The notes under the pieces were generated by a model that made no database searches, was not told where the DNA came from, and saw only the letters and a program-made list of their open reading frames with translations. DNA of 64,000 bases from Odiellus spinosus (taxonomy: Eukaryota; Arthropoda; Arachnida; Opiliones; Phalangiidae): positions 15,525,434 to 15,589,433 of the forward strand of contig OY987227.1 of the NCBI GenBank assembly GCA_963920705.1. Reading direction: 5' to 3'. Both the position numbers and the translations under genes were made by a program. Below, in pieces: positions 1 through 11,133 of this stretch. Numbering within the stretch: the stretch's first letter is position 1; each line of letters begins with the position of its first letter.

Positions 1-476
1 TTCAAAGGATTTGTTTGGAAGATGGGATATCTTCAAAGGATTTGTTTGGAAGATGGGATATCTTCAAAGGATTTGTTTGGAAGATGGGATATCTTCAAAG
101 GATTTGTTTGGAAGATGGGATATCTTCAAAGGATTTGTTTGGAAGATGGGATATCTTCAAAGGATTTGTTTGGAAGATGGGATATCTTCAAAGGATTTGC
201 TTGGAAGATGGGATATCTTCAAAGGATTTGCTTGGAAGATGGGATATCTTCAAAGGATTTGTTTGGAAGATGGGATATCTTCAAAGGATTTGTTTGGAAG
301 ATGGGATATCTTCAAAGGATTTGTTTGGAAGATGGGATATCTTCAAAGGATTTGTTTGGAAGATGGGATATCTTCAAAGGATTTGTTTGGAAGATGGGAT
401 ATCTTCAAAGGATTTGTTTGGAAGATGGGATATCTTCAAAGGATATTTGTTTGGAAGATGGGATATCTTCAAAGTA
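1..476. repeat. 31-bp tandem satellite array (about 15 copies, cut by window edge)
   Basis: A 31-bp unit containing GGAAGATGGGATATCTTC repeats head to tail from the first base, nearly identical from copy to copy (T/C change near 200-235 and a small insertion near 442). It decays after about 476. The array runs off the left edge, so its full length is unknown. Because 31 is not a multiple of three and no frame holds a stop, all three forward frames stay open and encode the same 31-residue repeat; this makes coding potential here uninformative. Confidence 0.95.
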
Positions 477-728
477 TTTTTTAGAAGATAGATATGGGAT
501 GTGTTTAGTAGATGTTTGTTATGAAAATGGGGCACCTTTAAGGGCTTAATATATATATATGCTTTGTTCAGAAGGTGGTAGACCCAATAGATCTTTGTTT
601 CTAATTAGAAGATAGCTCTTCAAGGGGTTTGGTTAGTAGATGAGAGAAGGGATTTGTTCTGTAGATGAGAGACCTATGAAACATTCTCAGAAGATAGGAA
701 TGGCATACAACCTTTCAAAAAAATGTAT
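477..728. other. Degenerate flank of the satellite
   Basis: Short pieces such as GAAGATAG, TAGATGAGAGA and GGTTTGGTTAGTAGATG recur and look like decayed relatives of the 31-bp unit. No gene seen. Confidence 0.4.
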
Positions 729-908
729 TTTTATGAAAGGCAATTACTTCAGGGCAATTGACTTTTAATAGTTTTAACGAAAACTAAAAAATACTTAAGT
801 GGGTAGCTTTTGGGTCGTGGCCCATCTTCAAGCGATAAAAAAATTATTTTTAGTATTCGTTAAAATTATTAAAAGTCAATTGCCGTGAAGTAACTGTCTT
901 TCATAAAA
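729..908. mobile_element. Palindromic MITE
   Basis: The left arm (about 729-792) and right arm (about 841-908) are inverted copies: both read TATGAAAG, then AGTTACTTC or AATTACTTC, then GGCAATTGACTTTTAATA on opposite strands. The loop of about 48 bp is unique. No coding capacity, so it would be non-autonomous. Target duplication not resolved. Confidence 0.75.
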
Positions 909-1057
909 AAAAAACTTTTTCCTTATTCTACACCATCACAAATAAATTCAAGATTCATGTTTAGAATTAAGATGTGAGACCTGTAGAATTTTGTATATAA
1001 GATGGGAGACCCATAAAGTTATTTGTTTTATAAGGTGAGAATTTAACGAGCAAAATT

Positions 1058-1470
1058 GGAGAATGCAAGTGTTTTTTATCGGTTCCTTATCGTTTAAATG
1101 GGTTTAATCCAGCATTAAAACTTTTTTCAAACAAATATTAAACTAGAAATCAATTTAAAATCCGGCAAATAGGCTCAGATGAATTCATGGAGATTCTTGA
1201 CATTGAAGGGTCAGCGACCAATCGAATGTTGTGGGAAGTCTAGTGGAGATATCGCCTATAACAACTATGGCCTTTGCTCATTGGTTGCTGACCCATCAAT
1301 TTGAACAAATTCAGTATCTTCGTGAATCCAGCTAAGCCTATTTTCCGGGTAAGTTTTAAAATTATTTCTAGTTTAATATTTGTTAGTAATTTCTTTTTAC
1401 TGGTGGATTAGGCCTATTTTAACGATAAGGAATCGATATAAAAATCACTTGTTGTTTGGTTGCATTCTCC
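1058..1470. mobile_element. Long-inverted-repeat MITE, family A copy 1
   Basis: The left end reads GGAGAATGCAAGTG and continues with TTCCTTATCGTTTAAAT and AAATATTAAACTAGAAAT. The right end carries the same blocks inverted, finishing TTGCATTCTCC. Arms are roughly 90-120 bp and imperfect; the centre contains a second inverted pair around GGTCAGCGACCAATCG and CATTGGTTGCTGACCC. Related sequence occurs at 2290-2538 and 60674-61163, so this is a family in this genome. Confidence 0.75.
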
Positions 1471-2289
1471 CTTTAAGAGTATATACCGAAACATTCCTCT
1501 CACGATCAAAAACAATTAAGGACAATTAAGAGGAGGAAAATTCGAGAGAATGTATCCCGGCCTTCGTGTTAATACAGCCAATTCTTCAACTTCAATCAAT
1601 CGATCTGTAGCATCTATAATTATCTCTATGGTTCTTTAAAACAGTGAAATGCTTTTAAAAAATTTCCCGCGCCTTAAACTCGTCCAGTATTTTTAAAAGT
1701 TAATTATTGTTATTATAATATTCGTGGCGAGAAAGAAAATTTACAAAAGACGATTCGTGGGATGAGAGAAAAAGTGAAAGGGTTTCTTGAACCGTTTCGG
1801 ACCTCGAAAAAAGGTTTTAATAATAAATGATTTAAATATTCAAATAATTAGGTACGCTTTCTAACTGGGGCTTGACAGAGATGTCGTATATTTGTATTTC
1901 GTCACGCTAGGCTAAATTCAATTATTTTAATCACTTAAAAAAATTTTACGCGAAGTGTGAATTCATCGTTAATTAAAAAAATCTATTATTTCGTAAAAAC
2001 TCAGATTATCAGTTAAGTAATCTCTCATTGTTAATAAAATTTTAATTAAATGTGTATTTTTAGTCTTAAAATTAAAGGGAAATTGAAACGCAAAATTGAT
2101 AAAAAAAAAAAAAACCCAAAATATACCCTACGTGAGATAATTCCTGAAAGGTAATTCTTAAGGAAATTAATGACATAAGATAAAAAATAATACCTCGATA
2201 GGCTTAGCGATTGTATTTGGGTAACATTCAAACAATAAATTTATTTGCAGCCTTAAAGGGAACTAGAAATAAATAAAAAAAAAAAAAAA

Positions 2290-2538
2290 GGCTTAGCTGG
2301 ATTCATTATTATCACCTGAACTCCCCATATAAAGACTACCGACCAATGGCATTGATCGATGGCCCTTATATGGGGAATACAGGATATCCATGAATACAGC
2401 TAAGCCTATTTCCAGGTAAGTTTTAGGTTTATTTATAGTTAAATATTTGTTTGTAATTTTCTTTTACTGGTGGATTAGGGTATATTTAAACGATAAGGAA
2501 TCGATAAAAAATCACTTGTTGTTAGGTTGCATTCTTCC
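2290..2538. mobile_element. Family A MITE, truncated copy 2
   Basis: Contains the GGATTCA...AATACAGCTAAGCCTATT core and the full right arm (GGTGGATTAGGG, AACGATAAGGAATCGAT, CACTTGTTGTTAGGTTGC) seen in the copy at 1058-1470, but lacks the corresponding left arm. A local inverted pair CCCCATATAA...TTATATGGGG lies in the centre. Confidence 0.65.
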
Positions 2539-3389
2539 TTTAAATTATTTGCGTGTGAAAAATTCTATCATGGCAACATAAGACCCAAAAGTAATAAAAG
2601 AATCTATTAAAAATACAGGACATCCTCTCTTTAAAGATGGAAAGTTAAGTGATTCAAAGATAAAACCAAAAATCTCTCATTACGCTCGCTAAACTAGTAA
2701 CAATCAAAAGTACAGAAAAATTATAAAACTTTGTATTTGATTTAATCAAAGTTTTATCTATTGGGGAATGTTCGGCAAATATATAAAGAATGGGGTCAAA
2801 ACTAGAGGCCAAAAAAATAATAGCGGAATTTTATTTCCCAAACTGTCATCTTCGTTAAGTTAATTATCAAAAGATTTTTACCATTTTACCCAAAAGGAAA
2901 GAAAATCACCAACAACGACTTTAGCCACTAGCCAAATTACCAGAATAAGTCAGATATATGTTTTGAGGGGTATAAAATTTGACTTCACTATAGGGCCAGA
3001 GGGGATATATGCACTAACTTCCCAGGTACAACTAAAAACGAACGTTTTGTATTCCTTTATAGTTTTAAAAAGAAAGTTAGGAAAGGTATCTCAAACATTT
3101 TTTTTTTTTTTTTCTAAAATTTAAAAACGAAGATTCCTTAATTTTTATATAAAAAAGTGATAGCCTAGACGGAAACAGAAAACTTTTTTTTTATCCAAGG
3201 TAGGTAAATGGGAATCGTTTCCTTGCCACGAATCTAAGCCTGAATTGTTTCTTAAAAATCAATAGCAAACATCTGGTTGAAAAAAATCTTCCAAGGAGTA
3301 GTTTCAAATTAATCTACACATATTTTAATAAAATGGAATATTGCTAAATTCCACCGTGTTTCCAATTTAACTTATCAGCGTATTTTCTA
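2539..3389. other. Gene-free AT-rich sequence
   Basis: No ORF with protein-like composition, no recognisable domain, and no strong repeat other than short A/T runs. Nothing further seen. Confidence 0.5.
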
Positions 3390-3547
3390 GCGCGATGATT
3401 GGTGGAAGGTTATTTTACAAAACATTAAACTATTTCAAAGCAGCGCGATGATTGGTGGAAGGTTCTTTTACAAATAATAAACTATTTCGAATCAGCGTTA
3501 TGATTGGTAGAAGAGTCTTTTACAAATAATAAACTATTTCGAAGCTA
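3390..3547. repeat. Three-copy tandem repeat (about 52-53 bp)
   Basis: The motif GATGATTGGTGGAAGG, followed by TTTTACAAA and AAACTATTTC, starts near 3390, 3443 and 3495. Copies differ at several positions; the third has TATGATTGGTAGAAGAG. Confidence 0.8.
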
Positions 3548-3644
3548 AACAAATTGGACGAAATGCGAGAAAAAACGAGTCCCCACTGTTTCGATCTAAA
3601 ATTCTATTTGCTTTTTAAAATGGTCGTACAACTCGCGTCACTCT

Positions 3645-3995
3645 CAGTGGCGTATCTAGAGGGGGGCGGTGGGGGCGGTCCGCCCCGGGCGGCATTTTTT
3701 TGGGGGCGGCATTTTCCTCGTGAGACAACTCAAAATTTCAGTAATATGTTATTAATATTTTTGCAAACAGAAAAGAGTTATAAGTCAAATTCGTAAACAC
3801 GACGTTTTTGCGCTTGACGCAAAAATTTCATTAATTTTATTAATTTGGCTCTATAAGACGACATAAAAAAGAAAATCGATAACATAGCGCTAGCGCTGCC
3901 AACTCAAGATGAAAGTAACTATATTATTTTTATGTATCGAGGGGCGGCAAATTCACCGACCGCCCCGGGCGTCAAACCCTCTAGATACGCCACTG
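3645..3995. mobile_element. hAT-type MITE with perfect 8-bp target duplication
   Basis: The element begins CAGTGGCGTATCTAGAGGG and ends with its inverse, CCCTCTAGATACGCCACTG. It is flanked on both sides by GTCACTCT (3637-3644 and 3996-4003), an 8-bp direct repeat as expected for hAT transposition. The inside includes a GC-rich subterminal stretch (CCGCCCCGGGC near both ends). There is no transposase, so it would be mobilised in trans. An ORF running in from the left is chance and does not match a known protein. Confidence 0.9.
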
Positions 3996-4003
3996 GTCAC
4001 TCT

Positions 4004-4418
4004 ACATGGTCTTTGGCATCGAGAAACCAACGAAAGGCAATATTAAATAAACAGATGATGTTACTCAACAAGCGGGGCAAGAAACCTTTCAATGTACTCT
4101 TTCTTTGACAACAATAACTTTAAGAGCAAGGAAACCCTTTAAAAATTGGCAATACTTCTATCAACGCTCCGGGCCTTTAAATCTATATACGTATAATATA
4201 TCATTAATGTATCTACATGAATAAATTTATAACCGGCTACATTTCAAATCGTATGAAAAGCAACAATGATTCGATAAAACGTAAGCCCCGAAGCCATTTA
4301 TTTCAAAATGAAATACATGGCATCAATAACCAAACACGGAAATAGCTAGAAAACGCTTTTCTTATATTTGATAGCTAAGCCTAACCTAAAACGCGTTTAA
4401 TATTGGATATTTATTTTG

Positions 4419-4450
<32 letters not shown>

Positions 4451-5300
4451 GATTTTAACAAGAAAGTAACAAAAAGAAGAATTGCGAACTAGGCGGCAAT
4501 TTTATATCTAAATTCGGCCTTTATCGGTAGTTCTTCAATAGCAAAAAAAAACCCCAAAATTAAACTAAAATAGAATTGTGTGGGTACCAAATCAAAACTA
4601 TGTTCGGAAAAAAATTTGTCTTAAAAATGAGTGAACGCCTTTTTAAACTTTAAAATACAGTCATCGCCAACTGTGAAATTTTTCCATTTTCATTTGAGGT
4701 GACTGTACCATTAAGAGAAGAATTCGAGAGGTCAAAAGCCCTAACCCACTTTAAAGAAATATTTCCCATAGCGAGTGTAGGTATATTTGATAAAAATCAA
4801 TTAATTACAAACCTAATTTCCTAAAATATATTTTTGGAAATAATTCCACAAATATGAGTAACACCTTTTTAAAATTGATTGTTTTCCATCAAAGGAAGAA
4901 TCAAGAAGTTGATAAACACGTGCCAGATTTAAATTATTACTATACTTTCCCAGTAATGTATCTAGTACGATAATTAAAAAAATAAAAATAAAAAGTCGTA
5001 AATAAAATTACTTCCGCCTAAAAATATTAGTAAAAAGAAGAAAAAAAGGGAACTAAAAATTTGTTCTAGTTTATAAAACTTGATTTTTAAGATCGCGAAG
5101 CACGTACGTTGGGGTAAAAATATATTTACGCCGGGATGAGAAATGTTTAAAAAAAAAACTTTTTATATAACTTCCGGTGAAGACATTAAATTAGAAATAA
5201 GAGTTTATAATCTAATTTGCATTAAATTTGATTAAAGTGAGGCTGTCACGGAATTTGAGTAGTATTTTCGGAAATATCGTTAAAAATCGATTCAAAATAT
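4004..5300. other. Gene-free AT-rich sequence with poly(A)
   Basis: Contains an uninterrupted A run of about 29 bases near 4420-4448 and scattered A/T tracts. No protein-like ORF or recognisable repeat family. Confidence 0.5.
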
Positions 5301-5307
5301 ATATATA

Positions 5308-5658
5308 CAGTAGCAGAAGCCGATGAAACCCTCCTTTGAAGTATATTACTCCCTGGTCTTGTCTACCCCTCTCTGTATGGGTTATTCTCAAAAGGCGCGA
5401 TTCGTACGCCTCCTAACGGTAGATGTTTTCGGAGCGGGAGTTCGTCGAGCGAATATCTCCAGCAGCCTTGGAGTTCGTCCAAAAAACGTCGTCGTTTGTG
5501 GAGAGAGAGAATTTCCAATTTTCCGTAGACAGGGGGATGAGGTAGGACCCCTTCTAACTCGTAAAATTGTGAATTTTACCCATACAGAGAGGAGCGCTAT
5601 ATGGAACATTGGAGTAGTAGACTTCAAAGGAGGGTTTCATCGGCTTCTGACAGTAGCA
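5308..5658. mobile_element. Inverted-repeat MITE
   Basis: Left end TAGCAGAAGCCGATGAAACC is followed by CTCCTTTGAAGT and CTCTCTGTATGGGT. The right end carries the same three blocks inverted, ending ACTTCAAAGGAGGGTTTCAT then CGGCTTCTGACAGTAGC. Open frames across it on both strands are by-products of the palindrome. Confidence 0.85.
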
Positions 5659-5749
5659 AAAGTTAAAATGTATATTTTATAATCGCCATTTTCGAAATTT
5701 TTAAAATAAAAAATACTACGCCATCACTATGGACGCGTGGCTATTGTAG

Positions 5750-6480
5750 AGCCTACAGTTGATTCTCCTGTGTTCTGGCACGTGATAAGGTCGCTTTCGC
5801 GCGGTCTTTTTCGTAAAAGTACTTCAACCAGAAAGTCTTAACTTTCGAATCAAAATGATCGCTAATTACGTTTCGTCATACATCGAAAACAAAAATACAT
5901 TTTTAATTTTGAAGTTTCTTAAGAACGGGTCAACCCAGAGGTATAAAATTTTGAATATGACGGTTTAATATTATGATAAAAATATAATCAATAAGCATTC
6001 GAAAAAATGGTGACAGCCTTGCTTTAATAAATAAAATAAAACCGACGCTTGGAATAGAGGTATTACTAAATCTTTTTAAACTAAATAACTAGATTATTTT
6101 CCGAATATATTATTCAGAAATTTAATTATTTATGCCTCTCACCCATTTCATACAGAGAAACTTCAAATTTCGAAAGTTACACAATCCTTTGAAGGTCCAT
6201 AAAAAAAAAACTAGCGAAAGTTAAACTCGTAGAATAACATTAATATTATTAACAAATATTAAGAGGTTGACACCGAAATTTTTCAAATACTTCATATCTT
6301 TTTTTCTGAGATAAAATTTTCAAAGATATAAATATTCAACGAAAAAATATTTTGATATGAAATTCAAAGAAATATACTTTGGAACTAATCTCCTATATAC
6401 GAAATGAAATTCGGTCGTGATTCTCGTGCATTTTGGCACGGGTCACGTTCGCTTTCGCGTGGAAAATTTCATTGGTGAAA
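5750..6480. repeat. Two dispersed copies of a GC-richer motif
   Basis: Around 5758-5810 and 6416-6465 the same phrase occurs: GATTCTC, TGGCACG, then CGCTTTCGCG, in the same orientation. They may be ends or pieces of one repeat family. The DNA between and around is AT-rich with no gene seen. Confidence 0.4.
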
Positions 6481-6629
6481 AATTTGGTTTTTTCTGCGTA
6501 AAATGGTAAAAATTGGCCCTAAATAAGTCTAATTAGTTAAAACACAATTAAAATAATATAGAAATATATTCTTAACAAGTTCACAAAGCCATATTTAAAA
6601 TCTAAATCGAACTAAAATTAATTAAAAAT

Positions 6630-6962
6630 TAAAACTATGATATTTATCGGAAAAATTAAACTACAATATTTATCGGAAAAAATAAAACTACGATATTTAT
6701 CGGAAAAATGAGAACTACGATATTTATCGGAAAAATGAGAACTACGATATCGGAAAAATGAGAACTACGATATCGGAAAAAATAAAACTACGATATCGGA
6801 AAAAATAAAACTACGATATCGGAAAAAATAAAACTACGATATCGGAAAAAATAAAACTACGATATTTATCGGAAAAATGAAAACTGCAATATTTATCGGA
6901 AAAATAAAACTGCAATATTTATCGGAAAAAATAAAACTGCAATATTTATCGGAAAAAATAAA
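6630..6962. repeat. Minisatellite, ATATTTATCGGAAAAA units
   Basis: Roughly 13 units built on CTACGATATTTATCGGAAAA, with a middle block of shorter units lacking the TTTAT segment (GATATCGGAAAA). The length change between blocks suggests separate rounds of amplification. Confidence 0.9.
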
Positions 6963-7019
6963 TCTATATATTCTTAAAACGCGTTAATCCACGGGTTTAA
7001 AATTTTGAATATGGGTTTT

Positions 7020-7031
7020 TAATAGTTTGAA

Positions 7032-7062
<31 letters not shown>

Positions 7063-10000
7063 TATAATCCATAGACCTTCGAGCTTAGTTATAATTTATT
7101 CTTCCTTCAATTTATCAATCATTATAGAGTCATAGAAATTTAATTTCGCGCTCAAAACAACTCTTAAGTGGGATCGAGATTGCTTAAGACAGCTCATATT
7201 AAATTCCTTCAGTCATTTGATTAAAATTGGACGAAGATGGAAGGTTTGGTTTTAGTAATCACTATGACCTGTACCCGTAATTATTCTTTCCCCAACATAA
7301 CCTAATTAACACGTGTATGAAGCGAATATGAAGACTAATATTGAAAACGATAGAGAAAACGAAAATAACTATTTATTAAAGCCGTGGCGCGGTATAAGCG
7401 GCTTGCTTAGAGAGGTATCCATTTCCGGGTGCGTCACCAGAGAAATTAAATGGGAATTTTGGGACGGAAAAGCCCAAAGCAACCAGACTCGGTAAAAATA
7501 AAAGAAAAAAATCCCTTCTGAATTCTAGAGCCTCGTATTAGAAAGTTTTAATCTAAAGGGAGTGTGAATTGAATTAAATTGCGTCAATTTTTATTGCTTT
7601 GTAAATAGACCTTCTGCGGAAGGGCGTGGCTAGCCCACGTTTTTGGAGGGCATAAAGCTTGAAAAGGTGACTCTCAACCAAGCCGATTCGATATTAAAGG
7701 TCCTATCTGCTCTAAATTTTTCCCTTTTAAATGCTCTTCCCATATGCGCACAACCTAGCTTTGACTATGGTCAACGTCTGCTAAGCAAGAAAAGAAGTTT
7801 TAAAGAAGATTAAATTAATTTTAAATCTAATATCTAAGGTAACTGGCATTTTTGATCCCAGATCTATGAATCTGGACAAACATCGCCTTATATAAAGCTA
7901 GAAATATCAAGCAATTCAATTTTCACCGTGGTATAGTTAAATTTAAGAGACAGTCAGGTATATATTAGTAGATTCAATTTCATTATCACTTTCCCTTTGA
8001 TAAAAGAGACAAAGAGGAAAAATTTGAATAAGATATAGCGACTAATTATTGTGACTTCGCTAAAAGCATAAGTCGTTTCAATTTAAGAGTATCAATTTAA
8101 ATGTATCAAGAATAAAAAAAAAAAAAAAAAAAATAGGGGTTTATTTACTCGCCGGGGATTTTTTGAAAGGATGTTTCTATCTTAAGCTTCCGGATAGTTT
8201 TAAAGGCGATATATACCGTTATGAAGGATTGGGCTCATAGCCAGGAGCCTTTGATACGATTATTGGGTGTTAGAGATATGATTAGCCTTTAGACTACTGT
8301 TTTAGTTTATTCTTATAACTTCAGCCTTTATTAATACTAAATACGTACTCAGTTACGTAATCACGTAAGTACAGTCACGCAATTACAAACGATTAAGTAA
8401 TCTAATTGCCATTGAAAAGCAGAGCTTTCTATGTCAAAATTAATATACCCCTAAAACGTTAAATGGTATATAAGAATTCGTAGCTTTTGTACGATCTGCA
8501 AAATAAAGACTGAATAATATTATATAATTCTATTAGTTATTTTTTCAAAAACCACGAAACCCGGTCACCGTAATAATGTCACATTAAATTTGATTAAACT
8601 AGATACGTCCAACTGCCATGGTTCGGAAATGAAGAGAGTCGGTAATTTTCTACGATCAAGATTAGACATTTATGTCGAGTTTCTTAATTAGATTTAAACA
8701 GGAAGTACGTTGGTTTAATTTTTGAAATTGCTGTTATTTGGAACCACAAGGACGAGATCTGTAGTTTAATTCACCTCGAATTGGTAACACGTACAAAACA
8801 AGACCGCCCGTTTTTATGAAGCCACTATAGCGATCATGCCAAGTACAAACGCGCTTGTCATTACAGGTGCCGCATGTACTTTATAAAACAAAAGGTTGGA
8901 CATCTCTAAGGGACGGTTTTTTTGTTTTTTTTCGATTTGATGGTTTTAAACAGGGCTTATTTTAAGTACCTTAACATATCAAAATCACTGAATTTTGATC
9001 CTTTCTTAACTACCGTTTTAACAAAGGTAAATTGTCCCAAATTTGAATGCGTGCAATAACTACCCTCTTTGAATTATAAGGAGTTAACGATACAGCTAAC
9101 CTCCAAGATCCTGGATCCAAAAACTTTCCGTCGTAGGAGTAAATCAACCGGAACGAAGTTTATCAGTAAGAGAACTCAAAACGTAAAAACCCAGGTGCAG
9201 GTTATAAACTAAATCATTGTAATTTACAGTTAATTTAATTTCCATAATACAAGAGTGACAACACTAAGGTTTCAAAGAAGCCAGAAAGATGGCTCTGCCC
9301 CATCTCCTTCTCCTAAAATCCCTGTACTATATCTTCTCCAAGTTGAATAAATTTCATTTTACACTTTAAAGTGATACTAGACAATGATAACAAGTTGATT
9401 TTTAATCAATTTGGAGTGTTAATATACGCGTATAAATCGTATCGAAACTCACCGAAGGTTTAGAGGTAATTTACAGTTAATTATTTTAAAGTAGCAAACT
9501 AGATTCGCTAAGCCTAAATCCGTTTTAAAAACAGAGAAACTCAGTTGCTTATATTCCAATCAAATACCCTATAAATGCCGCGTGAACCAATTTAACTCTG
9601 AAGCTGTTGAGCTTTTTTGAAATAAATAAGAATTTTCTCCGAAGCATTGATAATTAACCACGAAGCCTTTTTTACGCTTATTTTAAGTTTAAATCGATTA
9701 AAATTTATTTGTTCCCAGAATCACTTTAACTTTGATTGTTTCGGATAAAAAAAACCCCAATCGGATTCAGACCGTACGTATCACAAAACATTCAGATAAG
9801 AGTGTGAAAAAATAGACATTTTCACAGTCGAACGAACGAAAGATCGAAAATATTCAAGGTATATTGAATACGCCTATCATTAGGAAACCTCTTAAATTTA
9901 ACGCTATAAGGATATAAACAAGGGTATTCTAACCAAATCCGCTTGTCTGGCTATAAAATCGGAATACCGGTACCGAGCAAAGATTGAAAATAAAATATCG

Positions 10001-10600
10001 TTAAACGCCTACAGCATCTATTTAAAGAGGCAATTGTTCAGACAGTTTAAACAAACTGGTTTTCAAGTATTAATAGATTGAACGATTTAACGAGTAGAAT
10101 AAATTACAATTGATCGCGGAAAATCTCGTGTGTCTGCGATGGTTAAAATATTCAATAATAATAGGGCCGGGTCTAGGAACAGCAATCTATCTGATTTCCC
10201 GTCTATAAAAGGTAATAAAACCCATCGAAAAACAAGGGGCTATAATGTGTAGACTTATTTCCCTCATGGCGCGTTTTAAACAGATTAAATCCGAAGTCAT
10301 AATTTAATGAACATGAGAAATAGTCAGGGATGGCACTCGGAATTATTGCTTTTTAACTTATTTAGGCGTGTTCCTTGCGGAGTATTAGAATCCGAATAAT
10401 GGAGTTTCCCAGAACACATGTCAGACGTTAGGTCCTTGTCTAACTAGTATACACAACTACCTCTCTGTAGTAAAATAGCTACTCTATTTTCCACATGTCC
10501 GATTGCAGCTTCAACTGTACTCCGGTCCTAGTCATAGTTCGTACTTCATACGCAACTCTATATTAAGCAATTTAATAAATTGTCTCGGCCATGCATATGT
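7020..10600. other. Gene-free intergenic DNA
   Basis: Holds A runs near 7028-7055 and 8115-8132 and short ORFs without protein-like composition. At about 9370-9490 is a piece resembling the TTAA-type MITE at 59675-59972 (AAACTCACCGAAGGTTTAGA). No gene, RNA gene or clear promoter recognised. Confidence 0.45.
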
Positions 10601-10601
10601 C

Positions 10602-11133
10602 TGATCGTCAACGCTATGACCCATGGGATGGCGCAGGGGACGGAAATAAGAAATTTTTCTTATTGGACAAATGTCCAGTAACCCCACTTTAAAATTCAAC
10701 AGTTATCGGACATTTAACAAAATTACCGGACAATGCTACATTTCCTGTATTAAAAAGTACTTTTTTTTATCGGACATTTGTCCAGTGACCCCCTCTTAAA
10801 AATAAAAGTTATCGGACATTTGGAAAATTTATCGGACAAATGACCAGTGACTTGTGCTTATTTCCGTCCCTGGATGGCGCATCCAATTGAATCACGCTAT
10901 CTACCTTAAGTTACTTTTACACTTGACACTATGGAACCGTTTTCAAACCGTTTCGAATTTTCAAATCGTCTTTCCAAGATGTTAATTTTGTTTCTTGATC
11001 AAAGATCTACACGGGTGACCCCAAAATTTTAAAATTTGACCTTTCCAAAACGGTTTAACGCGGTTTCAAAGTCTGTAGTGAGAACGTGGCTTAAATTGGA
11101 TGCGCCATCCGATGAACCGTAGCTTGACGGTCA
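10602..11133. mobile_element. Inverted-repeat MITE interrupted by another element
   Basis: The left end TGATCGTCAACGCTATGA, then GGATGGCGCATCCAATT, is mirrored at the right end (AAATTGGATGCGCCATCC, then CGTAGCTTGACGGTCA), giving imperfect terminal inverted repeats of about 40 bp. The left repeat is split by the element at 10634-10871; removing that insertion and one copy of its 8-bp duplication restores continuity. No coding capacity. Confidence 0.75.
10634..10871. mobile_element. hAT-like MITE nested inside the 10602-11133 element
   Basis: Ends are CAGGGGACGGAAATAAG and the inverse CTTATTTCCGTCCCT. Flanked by the direct repeat GGATGGCG (10626-10633 and 10872-10879), an 8-bp target duplication. 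The interior repeats ATCGGACATTTG and its inverse CAAATGTCC several times, which would give a strongly folded transcript. Non-coding. Confidence 0.85.

Noticed and set aside
3554-3796. 80-residue ORF with a Gly/Pro-rich stretch
   Set aside because: It crosses the left boundary of a hAT MITE and its target duplication, so it is not an ancestral gene.
5323-5682. 119-residue ORF and its antisense partner
   Set aside because: Both lie inside an inverted-repeat MITE and arise from its palindromic arms.
7313-7495. 60-residue ORF in the left intergenic region
   Set aside because: Isolated, no family resemblance, no surrounding gene structure.
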